64,000 bases of DNA from Limnephilus marmoratus (Eukaryota > Arthropoda > Insecta > Trichoptera > Limnephilidae). Positions 44,911 to 56,270 of this stretch are shown one piece after another. Location of the stretch: the NCBI GenBank assembly GCA_917880885.1, contig OU862907.1:65343072-65407071 (forward strand), read 5' to 3'. The notes beneath the pieces were generated by a model. That model searched no databases, was not told the origin of the DNA, and was given only the letters and a program-made list of their open reading frames with translations. The position numbers were made by a program, and so were the translations under genes. Within the stretch, counting starts at the first letter, position 1. The number at the start of each line of letters is the position of its first letter.

Positions 44911-47900
44911 TTAAACCGCTGACTCCTCAGCATGCTCAGACTTTAAAATGTCCTTCGCGTGGAAAATACCTAAAAGCTTCCCATCCATGTCAGCCAACTG
45001 GTATGCCACAGGGGAAATTTTCCGCACAACTTTACTTCTAATAAATTTTGGAGCCAGTTTAGCTGAAAAGTGTTTAGAAGCATCTGAAAGAACGAAAGAC
45101 CTCCGCCACACTACGTCGCCTTCCGCGTACTGAACCTCCCTCCGACGAAGATCATATTGACGTTTGTTGCGTTCATATGATTGTCGCAAAGATGTGCGCA
45201 CCTGTGAAAAAATATCATTTAACTCTTGCAAACCTGCAGCCCAGGAATCCCGTTCAGCAAATCTAATTTCCTCCGCGTTGAAGTCAGCTCCTATGTAGTC
45301 CTTCCCTGAAATGATAATTTCCCTGCCAAAATTGAGGAAGAAAGGAGTGTAACCAGTGACTTCGTGCACAGCAGTGTTGATCGCTAATTCTATCTCAGGT
45401 AAATAATTTGCCCACATTCTGTGGTCAGTGCCTACATATGAAGCGAGGGCAGAGACTAAAACCTTATTAACTCGCTCAACAGGATTGTTTTGAGGGTGAT
45501 ATCTACAGTTGTAGAAAAGGTGCCGAATGTGAAATTTGCTAACCAAAGCCTTCAAGTCCCAAGATATGTACTGCGGACCATTATCTAACACAATAGTATC
45601 TGGCACTCCAAACTTGTAGAATATTTTATTTTCTAAAATACTAGCGATATTGCTACCCGTTGCCTTCCTTAGAGGGAATAGCCTAGTAAATTTGGAGAAA
45701 AAATCAGAAACTACTAACAAGTATGTATAGCCTTTTTTGTAAGAATTCGGATACGGACCCAGCAGATCTGTGGCAATCATCTGCCAAGGACGCTGCACCA
45801 ACTTGGGATTTCCCATTAGCCCTGGCGGTAACAAATTGGTGCTTTTATACCCTAAGCAAATCTGACATTTACTAATGAACCGTTTGACATCAGCTGACAT
45901 TTTAGGCCAATAATATTTAAGTTTAATCCTATTCAAGGTTTTCATAATCCCGAAGTGAGCACACACTGGAGGAACGTGGTGTTCTAAAATAATGTTCTTT
46001 CTAACCTCCTTTGGCATAACTTCCTTCCAGTCATATGACCTGTGAAGAGCGTCCATGCTTTGGATGTGTTTAAAAATCCTATCATTTTCCACTTTCCAAG
46101 CTGAATATTTGTCCGGATTAGCTAAAATTTTCTCTCTAAGCCTGATGTACCACGAGTCGGAAGTACTAAACTTTTGCGCTAATGCATTTACTTGTAGGGG
46201 ATCACGCGATAACGCATCCGGAATGACATTGTCTTTACCCTTTCGGTGAATAATTTCAAAATTAAATTGCTGCAGTCTTACTGCCCAGCGTGCGAGTCGT
46301 CCACTGGGCGACTTTAATTGTGTTAACCACTTGAGACTATAGTGATCTGTAATTATTCTAACCGGAATAGGTGAACCCTCAATGTAACCTCTAAACTTTT
46401 CCAGAGCAAAAATCATAGCGTTTAACTCCCTCTCCGTTGTGGAGTGATTCCTCTCTTGTGCAGATAACGACCTTGAAATGAATGAAATCGGGTGCTCTAT
46501 TTGATTTTCATCAAATTGGCTTAAAACTGCCCCGAGGCCTACGCTCGATGCGTCACAACTAATAGTGAAAGGCTTACTAAAGTCAGGGCATGCGAGAACC
46601 GGAGCGTTAACTAGGATATTCTTTAATTTAACAAAAGCCGATTGCGCCTGTTGATTCCACGCAAACTTTTTCCCCGCGAATTCCTTCTTTGTTAAGTTGT
46701 GTAAAGGAGACGCAATAATTGAAAAGTTATGGATAAACCTTTTGTACCACGATAGCACCCCAATGAATCTACGTAGACTCTTTTGAGACGTAGGGGTGGG
46801 AAAATCCACAATTGCTTTTACTTTCTCGGGATCAGTGCGAAGCCCTTTACTGTCTACAATGAAACCTAAATATTTTAAAGAGTCCCTGCAGAAAACAGAC
46901 TTTTCCACATTTATAGTAAGGCCTGCGGCTTGTAATTTCTGTTTCACCTGTCTTAGAAGTTCTATATGTTCTTCAAATGAAGAACTTATTATAATAATGT
47001 CATCCAGATAACAGAACACTTTGCCATCAAATTGTGGCCCTAGCACCTTGTCCATTAACCTCATCATGCGGGAACTCGCCCCGTGGAGGCCAAAAGGCAT
47101 GGTCACAAAGTGAAACAAGCCTCTTTTAGGGATTGTAAATGCGGTTTTTTCTTTTGAATTCTCTTCTAAAGGAATTTGAAAAAAAGCGTCATTCAAGTCT
47201 AGCGTTGTTAAATACCGAGCACCCCCCAAGCTATTCAAGATGTCAGAAATGAACGGTGTCGCGTAGGCGTCGCGTTTAGAGTTTGCGTTCAAAAGTCTAC
47301 TATCAAGACATAACCGGTACGTGCCATTCTTTTTAGGTACTAAAACAATTGGATTATTCCACGCGCTATTGCTGGGTTCAACCACTCCCAAAGCTAACAG
47401 TCTGTCTAATTCCTTGTGTACCTGCGGAAGTAGGTGCGGTGAAATCGGATAAATGCGTTGCTTAATCGGAGAGCAATTACCTGTGTCAATGACATGCTTC
47501 TCTAAGGATGTTCTACCTAACCGATTTCCCGAATAGGAAACATACTCCCGAATGACTTTATTTAAGACTGAGCGTTGCGAAATGGATAAGTTTTCTGCAT
47601 TTTCTAAACCTATAACATCAGCTCTACACTGTGTTTTGACCGACTCCTTAGAAGCCATCAATTTTGATATTCTTGGACAAATATTGAAGATTTTCCAAAA
47701 ATCACAGCCTAGAATAATGTTAGCCTTTATCTGAGGCATAATCACAAAACTGAAAACCCTCTCTGTGTTATCAAAACGAATCGGTACCGTAATTTTATAC
47801 GAACAAACAACAGAATGACCTGTAGCCGAAACTAAAGAAAACTTAGTGTCAAGCTTGGAAAGCTTGAAACCCAAATCTAAGAATTTCCTATGAAAATTGT

Positions 47901-48198
47901 TACCTAAAATGGAAATGTGAGAGCCCGAATCTAAAAGACCAGAAAAATTTAACCCTAAAACTTGAAAAGAAATGTGAGGACGGTTGTCCCTGTTTACCGC
48001 TCCCATCTCCTTTGAAGTATTTAAGTTTTTATAAAAATCTCTTACTACAGCCAGCCAGGAAGCCCATTCCCCGGACGTCTCCTCGGCGAGCGTCGACGTC
48101 TTAACGCCCGCTGTCTGGAACTCCGGGGTATTCAGTTTTTTGAACGGCGGCAGCCACAATCTGGAGACTTCAGTCCTGGTCTTCCGCAGCGGAAACAA
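44911..48198 (-). CDS. element B pol: protease, RT, RNase H, integrase
   Basis: 1095 aa from its first Met, without stops, and probably expressed as a gag-pol fusion. Protease is near residue 90 (LLDSGSHIS). RT spans about 260-440, with LDLNDAFFQ, MPFGLHGA and catalytic YLDDIIII. RNase H starts near 545 (SCDASSVGLG) and includes TERELNAM. The integrase zinc region (HFGIMKTLNRI, CQICLGYK) starts near 750, and the DDE core has ATDLLGP, LDNGPQYI and NPVERVNK. The C terminus is short, with no chromodomain seen. There is no env frame downstream. It acts in particles and then in the nucleus for integration. Confidence 0.92.
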   Translation of the reverse strand: MFPLRKTRTEVSRLWLPPFKKLNTPEFQTAGVKTSTLAEETSGEWASWLAVVRDFYKNLNTSKEMGAVNRDNRPHISFQVLGLNFSGLLDSGSHISILGNNFHRKFLDLGFKLSKLDTKFSLVSATGHSVVCSYKITVPIRFDNTERVFSFVIMPQIKANIILGCDFWKIFNICPRISKLMASKESVKTQCRADVIGLENAENLSISQRSVLNKVIREYVSYSGNRLGRTSLEKHVIDTGNCSPIKQRIYPISPHLLPQVHKELDRLLALGVVEPSNSAWNNPIVLVPKKNGTYRLCLDSRLLNANSKRDAYATPFISDILNSLGGARYLTTLDLNDAFFQIPLEENSKEKTAFTIPKRGLFHFVTMPFGLHGASSRMMRLMDKVLGPQFDGKVFCYLDDIIIISSSFEEHIELLRQVKQKLQAAGLTINVEKSVFCRDSLKYLGFIVDSKGLRTDPEKVKAIVDFPTPTSQKSLRRFIGVLSWYKRFIHNFSIIASPLHNLTKKEFAGKKFAWNQQAQSAFVKLKNILVNAPVLACPDFSKPFTISCDASSVGLGAVLSQFDENQIEHPISFISRSLSAQERNHSTTERELNAMIFALEKFRGYIEGSPIPVRIITDHYSLKWLTQLKSPSGRLARWAVRLQQFNFEIIHRKGKDNVIPDALSRDPLQVNALAQKFSTSDSWYIRLREKILANPDKYSAWKVENDRIFKHIQSMDALHRSYDWKEVMPKEVRKNIILEHHVPPVCAHFGIMKTLNRIKLKYYWPKMSADVKRFISKCQICLGYKSTNLLPPGLMGNPKLVQRPWQMIATDLLGPYPNSYKKGYTYLLVVSDFFSKFTRLFPLRKATGSNIASILENKIFYKFGVPDTIVLDNGPQYISWDLKALVSKFHIRHLFYNCRYHPQNNPVERVNKVLVSALASYVGTDHRMWANYLPEIELAINTAVHEVTGYTPFFLNFGREIIISGKDYIGADFNAEEIRFAERDSWAAGLQELNDIFSQVRTSLRQSYERNKRQYDLRRREVQYAEGDVVWRRSFVLSDASKHFSAKLAPKFIRSKVVRKISPVAYQLADMDGKLLGIFHAKDILKSEHAEESAV

Positions 48199-48977
48199 TG
48201 CACGCCCCTGGAAACGTTATTAGACGGGCTAAGATTATCATGGTTCATAAAACGACGGTTATTTCTAAAATTGGGATTGACATTTCCTGAATTATTATTA
48301 TTCCTACCATTGTTCCTGTTATGTGAATTGTTATTCCTGACAAAATTTTGATTATTAGATGCAACAGTAGTAGAAGGAACCCTGTCACTGGAGCGGCTGT
48401 CCGCTAACTCAATCATTTTCCCAAGTTTTTTCAGAGTACTGATATCCGGAATTACCGATAGCGATAACTTTTGAATATATCTAGGCAACATATTACATTG
48501 TAAAATCTCCAATAATTCATCATCAGGTAATTTCGATGACAACCGATTATTTAAAATGAGAATGCGAGTAATAAAAGAGTTTAAATTCTCCTTCTGCATT
48601 TGAACAGTAGCTCTCAGTTGAGCCAACAGTCGCCTCTCGTGATCCAGAAACTCATATTCCTCTTTCAGAGCCACGACGATGTCAGACCATGATGCAAATG
48701 AGGAGCGATTTACTCTGTACCATAAGAGTGCATCACCAGAAAACAATTCAACAGCAGATGTAAAAAGTGAAACTTTACTCACATTTCGAGCTAGTGCGAG
48801 CTCTTCGATTCTCTCTATAAAATCGTGTACGCCAGCTGAGCCGTCAAAAGTAATGTTCCACTTGTGAACAGGAACCGACAAAGGGGACGAAACGGGAATC
48901 AATGCAGCTAAGTTATCACCAGGTTTCGCCATGTTGATTGTATCTGCTTTACTCCTTGTGACAATTGTATATTCCAT
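48132..48977 (-). CDS. element B gag
   Basis: 281 aa. Residues about 35-200 read as a gag capsid-like region (WNITFDGSAGVHDFIERIEE, ALLWYRVNR). Residues 205-255 are Asn-rich. The C terminus has one zinc knuckle, CFRCGRPGLKSPDC, in which Leu replaces the expected His, so zinc binding may be weak. Gag would package the element RNA in cytoplasmic particles. The frame ends at TGA 48134-48132 directly after an A6C slippery heptamer, overlapping pol. Confidence 0.85.
   Translation of the reverse strand: MEYTIVTRSKADTINMAKPGDNLAALIPVSSPLSVPVHKWNITFDGSAGVHDFIERIEELALARNVSKVSLFTSAVELFSGDALLWYRVNRSSFASWSDIVVALKEEYEFLDHERRLLAQLRATVQMQKENLNSFITRILILNNRLSSKLPDDELLEILQCNMLPRYIQKLSLSVIPDISTLKKLGKMIELADSRSSDRVPSTTVASNNQNFVRNNNSHNRNNGRNNNNSGNVNPNFRNNRRFMNHDNLSPSNNVSRGVHCFRCGRPGLKSPDCGCRRSKN
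48135..48141 (-). promoter_or_regulatory. -1 frameshift heptamer between gag and pol of element B
   Basis: The minus strand reads A AAA AAC in gag phase, immediately followed by the gag stop. Pol is in the -1 frame and open through this point. This matches the canonical retroviral slippery type. Confidence 0.75.
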
Positions 48978-49351
48978 AACCTAACTACAAAGGGATTATA
49001 AAACAAAAAGTTATTAGAACATGCGACAACACAAGATGTTACACCAATACTCGGAAATATTTCCCATGCATCTCAAGATAAAATTATAAATAAAATGTCG
49101 CCAGATGACTGGAGACGTTTGAAAAGCGCAAAAAAAACGCCGGTGAGTTGGTTCCTTAGCAAAGCAAAATTGTAAATTTAAAACTACCGGGAGACACGTG
49201 TCTATGCAGGTGTTCAACAAGCCGCCATTGACCACAACACACATGACGAACAACAAATCTTCACGAGATAATACAAGTGAAAGAACAATAAAATAGACGA
49301 GCACATGTCCGAGACGCCACATTAAGTTCTTATATAACGTTGGGCCCAGAT

Positions 49352-49995
49352 TGTAACGTAATATTTACCTTATATCTTTCTTTACTTATCACCGCCATCC
49401 AAATACTCTCAATATTTCTCTGTATTCAAAATAAAACAAGTGCAGACATGTGGGTAGATCAGTGTAAGAAAAGACGGATTATACCAGTAACAAAGATGCA
49501 ACATTTATTTAAATACTTTCAAACAATTATGGGTAGAGCATGATTAAATTGATTTAAATCTACAGGGGTGGTTGATTACCATAGGTAAGTCAAATTAATG
49601 TGAAAACTATAATCTCGGAACATGTGGGTCTCAATAAAAGGAAGAATAATATTTGTAAATCCTGAAGGGCGCCTGTACGGATAACCGAACATATTTATAA
49701 GGATTTAAATTAAATGCTAAGGATAATAAAATACCAAAGTTAAGCTAAATATCTCGTGATGATTCATTATTAAATATTAATTCGCTCACGCGTGTATTGG
49801 CCATGACCTTTGGCGGCTTGAAGTTCAGCTGTCCACACCATGAAACTCCCCAGAACCAACTGACGAACGTATCGAAACTTCATCTCGATTCGCCCTCTAC
49901 CGGCGCCTGTATATTTACGGCTGTCAAATTCATCCGGTACCCGCGTGGCTAGAAACTCCGTCTAAATCAGGCCAGTACTTGCCCAAACTGCTGCA
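49352..49995 (-). repeat. element B 5' LTR
   Basis: On the minus strand TGCAGCAG..GTTACA. As the 5' LTR it should hold the promoter. No sequence difference from the other LTR was seen. Confidence 0.9.
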
Positions 49996-50154
49996 AGGTA
50001 CTAGCATCTCCGCCTACTAACAATTGAACCTTGATTACGCATGCTGTAAACATTTTTAATTGGAGTGTTAATGTATATGTGCACATTTCAACGCAATAAC
50101 ATTGATGTAATTATTATTAACACTCTGTAAATGTTTCAAACAATAAATAAATAA

Positions 50155-50222
50155 ATTCTGGAAGCGAGAATAAATCTATTTACAAGCAATTAGCGTCTTT
50201 TCATTGCTATAAATTGCTAACA
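50155..50222 (+). repeat. element A 5' LTR, right part
   Basis: Resumes with ATTCT (a 5-bp duplication) and runs to TTGCTAACA, matching the last 65 bp of the 3' LTR. Confidence 0.85.
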
Positions 50223-50415
50223 GTGGGATACGTAAAAGCAAGTGTCATTAGCTTTTATTTTAATCCGCCTGACAATTTCGTGTTTCGTAAACAAGCGACG
50301 CCAAGCCGTCCGCCATTACGCGTCACCAAGCTCGCCTTTGTTTACAAACTTTCTTTGTTAATATTTTTGACCGTTTTTAACTTTTGTAAGTGAGTGGAAC
50401 ATTGATATTGTGATA

Positions 50416-52779
50416 ATGCCGCGTCATTATAGTGACGATTATAGTGAGGAGCCCATGACTCCGCCGCGCCGCTCGCGTTCCCACCGAAACTCGCCGAGAA
50501 GCCGTGCCCATCGCGATCACAGATATCGCACGCGATCTCGTTCCCGATCGGGTTAACTGCCGAGAAGAACGCACCAGCGCAATCGGGACAGATCCGAAAC
50601 CCCCGAGTTGGGATTGGTTCCCCATTTCAATCCCGCGCGCGAAAATTCGTACGTGCTGGAATGGATTCAGCAGGTGGAGGAAGTGGCTGCCGCGTGCCAA
50701 TGGAGCGAACGGCGCAAATTATACCGAGCAACTCAAGCTTTGGAAGGAGAAGGCAGGGCCTGGTTTAACCTGTGGACGCCGCCCAAGCGCACGTGGAAAA
50801 CATTTAGAGAGGACCTGGCATTGTCTTATCCCCGAGAGCCGAACTTCTTTGCAATGATTGAAGACATCGTGAAATTTAAGAGTTGCCAAGCGAAGTCACT
50901 TGTTATCTACGCCGGGCGCATGACCGGTAAAATCAAGCGGCTCGGAGTGAAGTTATCGGAGAGGCAGCAGATGGACGTGATGCTGGGTGGCATCAGTGAT
51001 AAAAGCTTGAGCGTCGTTCTGGAGAGCTGCGAAACGATGCAGTCTCTAGTTACACAGATGTCACGTCGTTCGATGGCGGCGAGAATGGAAGCGCCGGCGA
51101 TAAAGCCTGCCCCGAAGGCCCCTAGTAGGGCAGACTCCAGCACGCGAAAGGGCGAAAAGGCAATCAAATGTTATAACTGTGGACGCGCGGGCCACAAACG
51201 AAATGAGTGCCGAAGTGCTGGTACCAGTGAGGCTTCGCAAAGGCCCAAATGCAACCATTGCAAGAGGGAAGGCCACACTGAAGAAACGTGCTTCAGAAAA
51301 TTGAAGCCAGTAAATTTGTGTGATGACAAATTATTGCGCATGACAACTAAGTGCGATATCAACGGCACCACCATAAATGCCATTATAGACACCGGCAGTT
51401 CCTGCACTTTGATGCGGGAGAAGAGAGCGAGATCCCTTGGCCTGCATTTGAAACCATCCACTGCGCTCATGAGTGGCATTAATGGTGCCATCGTTTCAGC
51501 AGTGGGGCAGACGACGTGCCATATCTCTTCACAGGGGGTTGGAATACAAATGCAGTCCCTGGTGATGGACGACAAGGACCTGCCCGTTGACCTTCTTGTG
51601 GGGAGGGACATCCTGCACCACCCTGGTATCCAAGTGTTGGCGGACAAGGATGGGGTACGACTCCAGTACAAGGAGGTGCAGCCAGATCACGTGGTTGCTG
51701 TGGCTGAGGTGACAGATCTCGCCACTGGAGCTCTAACAGAGGTAGGAGTTGAATTCCTTCACAGACTTATGAAAAACTATTGGGATCTAACATCCTCCTC
51801 CCTCAAAGATATTGGATGCTCCAAAGTTGGCAGTCTGAAGATTGTGCTAGACTCAAAGGTGCCCATCTTTGTGAGACCTCGTCGACTGTCAATAGTTGAG
51901 AGGAACACAGTAAAAGCGATGATCTCGGAGATGATTGAGGCCAACATTGTCAGACCAAGTTCATCACCCTACGCAAGCCCAATTCTACTTGTCAAAAAGA
52001 AGGATGGCAGTGATCGCCTATGCATTGATTTTCGAGCTTTGAACGCGATAACGGTGAAGGACCGTTATCCTTTACCAAGGATCCAAGACCACATAGACAC
52101 TTTGGGAAAAGGTGTATATTTCACTAAATTGGATCTAAAGTCTGGTTTCTATCAAATTCCCATTGAAGAAGACTCTATTGAGAAAACTGGATTTGTGACT
52201 CCCGATGGGCATTATGAATTTTTAAGGACACCTTTCGGTCTTGCTAATGCCCCTTCGGTATTTCAAAGAACCCTTAATAAAGTTTTGGCCGATATGAACA
52301 ATGAGGTACTTGTATTCATTGATGATATTATTATTCCATCGGAGACGGAAGAGAAAGGCTTTGAAAAGCTAGAAAAAGTGCTTTTACGGCTCAAGCAAGC
52401 TGGTCTTACCCTAAATTTGGCCAAGTGTGAGTTCTTCCAAACTACCATTAACTATTTGGGCAAAGAAATATGCGCTGGCTCTATAAAACCAAGCAGCGCA
52501 AAAACAGAATGCCTTGTTAAAGCCTTGGTCCCTAAAACTGTCAAACAGCTGAGGCAATTCATTGGTCTTGCCAGTTACTTCAGCCAGTTAGTCCCCAACT
52601 TTGCAACTAGGATCGGAGCTTTGTACGATTTTTTGAAGAAAGATGCCGATTGGAGTTGGACTTCCAAATGCAGCGAGGCATTCGAAGATATAAAAACTGT
52701 TTTGACCAATAGACCTGTTTTACAAATATATAACCCAGAAGCTGCTACAGAAGTCCACACGGACGCTTCTGCTAAATGA
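50416..52779 (+). pseudogene. element A gag-pol, first part (gag, protease, RT)
   Basis: The Met at 50416 starts an Arg/Ser-rich N terminus. The frame is cut by TAA at 50554-50556, then open from there to TGA at 52777-52779 (longest ATG frame 50608, 723 aa). Two CCHC knuckles (CYNCGRAGHKRNEC and CNHCKREGHTEETC), protease AIIDTGSS, RT LDLKSGFYQ and VFIDDIII, and the start of RNase H (EVHTDASA) follow. Gag and pol share one frame, unlike element B. It would drive reverse transcription in a particle if intact; it is broken. Confidence 0.85.
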
Positions 52780-54371
52780 CTAGGAGCGATCTTATTACAA
52801 CAAGGTCAGGACATGAAAATGCATCCCATAGCCTACTATAGCCGTCGTACATCTTCGGTCAAATCTATGTATCACTCATACGACCTCGAGACGTTGGCTG
52901 TGACGCAAGCCTTAAAACATTTCCGCGTGTATCTGATCGGAATCCGATTCAAAGTGGTAACAGATTGTAATGGAGTTCGGGCTACTATGACTAAGAAAGA
53001 TATTAATCCACGTGTGGCACGGTGGTGGATATTTTTACAAGATTATCAATTTGAGATTGAATATCGTGCGGGCAGGAGAGTAGCACATATCGACTACTTA
53101 AGTCGAAACCCTGTATGTTTGATATACGAATAGACTACCCAGGAGCAGCTTTTAGATATGCAAACAGCTGATCCGGAAATTACTAACATAAGGAACATCC
53201 TGAAAAGTGATACCGAATCAGAAGACCGCAAGCAGTATTTTATCGACTACGAGATAAAGGAAGACAGAGTTTTCCGTAAAACATCAATTGGTTCGAAGTG
53301 GTTCGTACCTAGAAATGCCAGATGGGGCGTTCTTCGGATTCTCCACGATGAGAGTGGACATCAAGGTGTTGATAGAACACTGGCTGCCATCCGGGACAAA
53401 TACTGGTTTCCGCGGATGAGGAATGTTGTTACGAAATATGTTAAAAACTGTTTCAAATGTCTGGTTGGGAAAAGCGATACCGGTCGAAAACCTGGGGTAT
53501 TACATCACATTCCTAAAATAGAGACCCCCTTTGCCGTTGTGCATGTGGACCATTTGGGACCTTTTGTGAAGAGCATGGAGGGGATGCAGTATGTAATTGC
53601 TCTCCAGGACGGCTTCACAAAGTACTGCTTTTTAGAGGCGGTGGCAGAGACAAGTACGAAAGGTGTCATAAAGGCACTTCGGCGATGGCGTACCTTTTTG
53701 GGGTGCCACGGAGACTTGTTTGTGATTGAGGTACAGCTTTTACCTCGAAGGCCATGCGTGCTTTCTGCGAGGAGCACGGCATCAAGCTGACCATAAACTC
53801 GGTTTTTTTACCGAGGGCTAATGGTCAGGTAGAGCGACTCAATAGAACAATATTGAATACGCTGAACTCCATCATCAGAGATAAACCCGAAGATCAGTGG
53901 GTTGAGGCTCTGGCAGCAACACAGCAAGCACTGAATAATGCAGTAAACAGAACTACTTTGAAAACTCCAAATGAGTTATTGATGGGCTACAAACCCTCTG
54001 CATTGTGAGAAGCTGTGTTGGTAAATAATCTCACGCAGGCTGGTGAGAGGCAGGACCTCAAGGTCGTACGTGCGGAAGCACGGAAGCTTTTTGATGCAGA
54101 TCAAAAGCGGCAGATGAAACGATTTATCTCGAAACGTTTCATTAAACCTTCTTATCGCGTTGGTGATACGATTTTGATCCGGATTTCTAAGGGAAATCCG
54201 GGGTACAAAAAGTTGAAAGGTCGGTTTCGGAGCTTGCCTTATAAGGTGGTAGAAGTCTTGCCGAACGATCGTTTTGACGTGTTGGGTACCAGACCCAACG
54301 GCAGCACTCACAGAGTGACGGTCACGTATGAAAATATGAGGAATTGGCCGGCTGAACAAATTTCGGAGTAA
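52780..54371 (+). pseudogene. element A pol, second part (RNase H, integrase)
   Basis: RNase H continues after the stop. TAG at 53131-53133 interrupts next. The integrase zinc region (GHQGVDRT, CFKCLVGK) and core (VVHVDHLGP) follow. A one-base loss in the T run near 53697 shifts the frame. TGA at 53727-53729 falls at the second catalytic Asp region, and TGA at 54006-54008 splits the C-terminal part. The remaining frame (54015-54371) has a basic C terminus without a chromodomain that I can see. No env frame precedes the 3' LTR. Confidence 0.8.
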
Positions 54372-54505
54372 TGGTCAGGAAGGGCGAACAGTCTATCTAT
54401 TCGTCAGTACCATTGTGGGGCTGAACAAGTTTCAACCCTCATAATTATTATTTTATTTTTATTTCAGCTGCTGCTTTGAGGTCAAAGCAGTTATCAGTAT
54501 GGCCG

Positions 54506-54832
54506 TGTTAGCAGCACATTCAAATTCTGGCGCCACAGAGTTAAGTTCGCTGATTTGCCGCCAGAGGCGCTACTCTCGTCTCTGTCTGCCAATCAGGGAT
54601 CTACACTTCGTTCACGTAACCGCCGGCAGAGGCGCTGCTTGCATCTCGGTCGGCAAGGCGGGGAGTGACGGGATACCGACGAATCACCCCAGCCAGCGGT
54701 TGCCATTCAAAATCTGAACGGCTCGAGGAGACAAGCGAATACTTTTGTTATACGTTGTATTAATATTCTGTAAGCGAGAATAAATCTATTTACAAGCAAT
54801 TAGCGTCTTTTCATTGCTATAAATTGCTAACA
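54506..54832 (+). repeat. element A 3' LTR
   Basis: Intact 327 bp, TG..CA. It differs from the 5' LTR at a handful of bases (for example near 54660 and 54753), so element A is older than element B. Confidence 0.9.
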
Positions 54833-56007
54833 GTATATTGAATTATCCTTCAGCAAAACTTTGAATGTGTTTTTCTCGATACTTAGTGCATGCAAATCGG
54901 ATATATAGTTTTTCTAATACGTTGTCAACCAGGTTGAAAAACAGGTTGCAGTTTCGAGAAAAATGCTTTAAAAGTTTTGCTGAGGATAATTCAACATACA
55001 AACTGTTAAAAACGGTTTCATATAAAATTCTCTATCTCCATCAATTTTACCAATTTCCTCAAATGATGAGAGTATTATTGACAAATGCATCTTTCAAAAA
55101 ATGAATTAAATTTTTTTTTGCAGTGACCTTAAAGCCTCGTTTAGGATTTGATCAAGGGAACATGGAGGTGTTTGGAGTCCCCCCAGAGTTAGAGGCCCAA
55201 GTGAACTGAATAAAAAAATTGTAAAATTTCATAAACTTCACTAAAGGGGGGGAGGGTTAATTCAACTTTGCCGCCCGGCTTCTGACGGGCTTAGTCCGCC
55301 ACTGCACTTAACCCTTTTCCAACTTCCAAAATTATTGTTTTCTACCAAACGTAATTTTATTCATAATTAATCTGTACTTTTACTACATCACCCCATTCAA
55401 TAAAAAACTAATACAACAAAATACAATAACCATTTATTGCACATAAAAGTTCATATACAAAGAAACAAAAATACCTATATATTATTTTAAAAAAACATTA
55501 CAATGAGTTGTCTTGTCACTAAAGTGATCTCTTCCAGACAACCTTTCCCAAAGAATTTTAGCAAGCAGATAGGTAGTGCTTACTGAAGCTTGTACAACAT
55601 TTATATTTTAAACATATAATAAGAAATAAAAGCAAAAAATAAAACAAATAAATGCCAATATAAACCACACACGGCACCTTCAACCACTTCAGATACTAAG
55701 TAATGTTGCAACAAATATAAGAAAAGAAAAGTAAAATACAACTACCTAAGTTTATATATTTGCTTTAATTATTAACTTTTTATTTATTATTTGTGCATGA
55801 TGTGAACATTGGTTATTACTGAGTTATAATAATTTGTTGTTGTCTTTAATGTGTACCTAATGTTATTAACCTGTAAATGTTCCTAATAAAAAAATTAAAA
55901 CATCTTGAAAGCTGACTTTTCCCAAACTTCGTTCGGGCGCGAGGCCCCTTGCCGATGCGGGGCCCCTAAGCAGTTGCTTACGCTGCCTTAGGGATAATCC
56001 GGTACTG

Positions 56008-56270
56008 GTAATGAAGCTTCTTTAATAGGTACCTACACATGTAAAATGAAATATTAGTCAGGCATAATTTAAACTCCTTTAGTAGAACGGAAAAACTTCA
56101 CCAAATGAAACCGCGATAACATATTCTGAAGAAATTGTGTCCCCTGTCTCCTGTCCCCTCTGCCCTCTGGTTTCCTGTCTGACAACACACCGCCACCGTT
56201 TCTATTTTTGTATTCTAACTGATAAGCTTTCCTTACTTTACTGACTTGTCCATTGTCCATTTCAAATAAT
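56008..56270. repeat. right flank of the nest, same family as 1850-2054
   Basis: GAAGCTTCTTTAATAGGTA.., CACATGTAAAA and AACCGCGATAACATATTC match the complement of 1850-2030. It begins with the second copy of the 8-bp target duplication. Confidence 0.65.

Larger units (their letters stand above)
41808..49995 (-). mobile_element. gypsy element B (Ty3/gypsy), complete and young
   Basis: Two 644-bp LTRs (41808-42451 and 49352-49995) appear identical over their whole length. AGGT flanks both sides (41804-41807 and 49996-49999). The minus-strand order is 5' LTR, a primer-binding-like TGGGCCCAACG just after it, gag, pol, a 2.4-kb non-coding tract, a short purine tract (GGGGGTAA) and the 3' LTR. The intact frames and matching LTRs suggest recent insertion. 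Confidence 0.9.
41685..50154 (+). mobile_element. retroposon C: short A/T-tailed insertion in the element A LTR
   Basis: Only 41685-41807 and 49996-50154 belong to it (about 280 bp). It starts TGGAGCACAG and ends in (AATA)n. ATTCT is duplicated around it. It looks like a 5'-truncated LINE 3' end or a SINE. It was later split by element B. Confidence 0.65.
41421..54832 (+). mobile_element. gypsy element A (Ty3/gypsy), degenerate, with nested insertions
   Basis: The LTRs start TGTTAGCAGC and end TTGCTAACA. GTAT flanks both ends (41417-41420 and 54833-54836). The 3' LTR is 54506-54832 (327 bp). The 5' LTR is split: 41421-41684 and 50155-50222. The internal region is 50223-54505. The order gag, protease, RT, RNase H, integrase is Ty3/gypsy. 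Confidence 0.85.
40509..56007. mobile_element. FB-D: hAT-like long palindrome hosting the nest
   Basis: The ends CAGAGCCGGATTA (40509) and TAATCCGGTACTG (to 56007) are inverted. The flanks GTAATAAA (40501-40508) and GTAATGAA (56008-56015) match at 7 of 8. Without later insertions it is about 2.09 kb. Its arms pair over long stretches: 41270-41420 with about 54985-55135, and GAATTATCC..CAGCAAAAC with its complement near 54970-54995. It has no transposase. A paralogous empty site at 2028-2035 supports the insertion. Confidence 0.7.
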
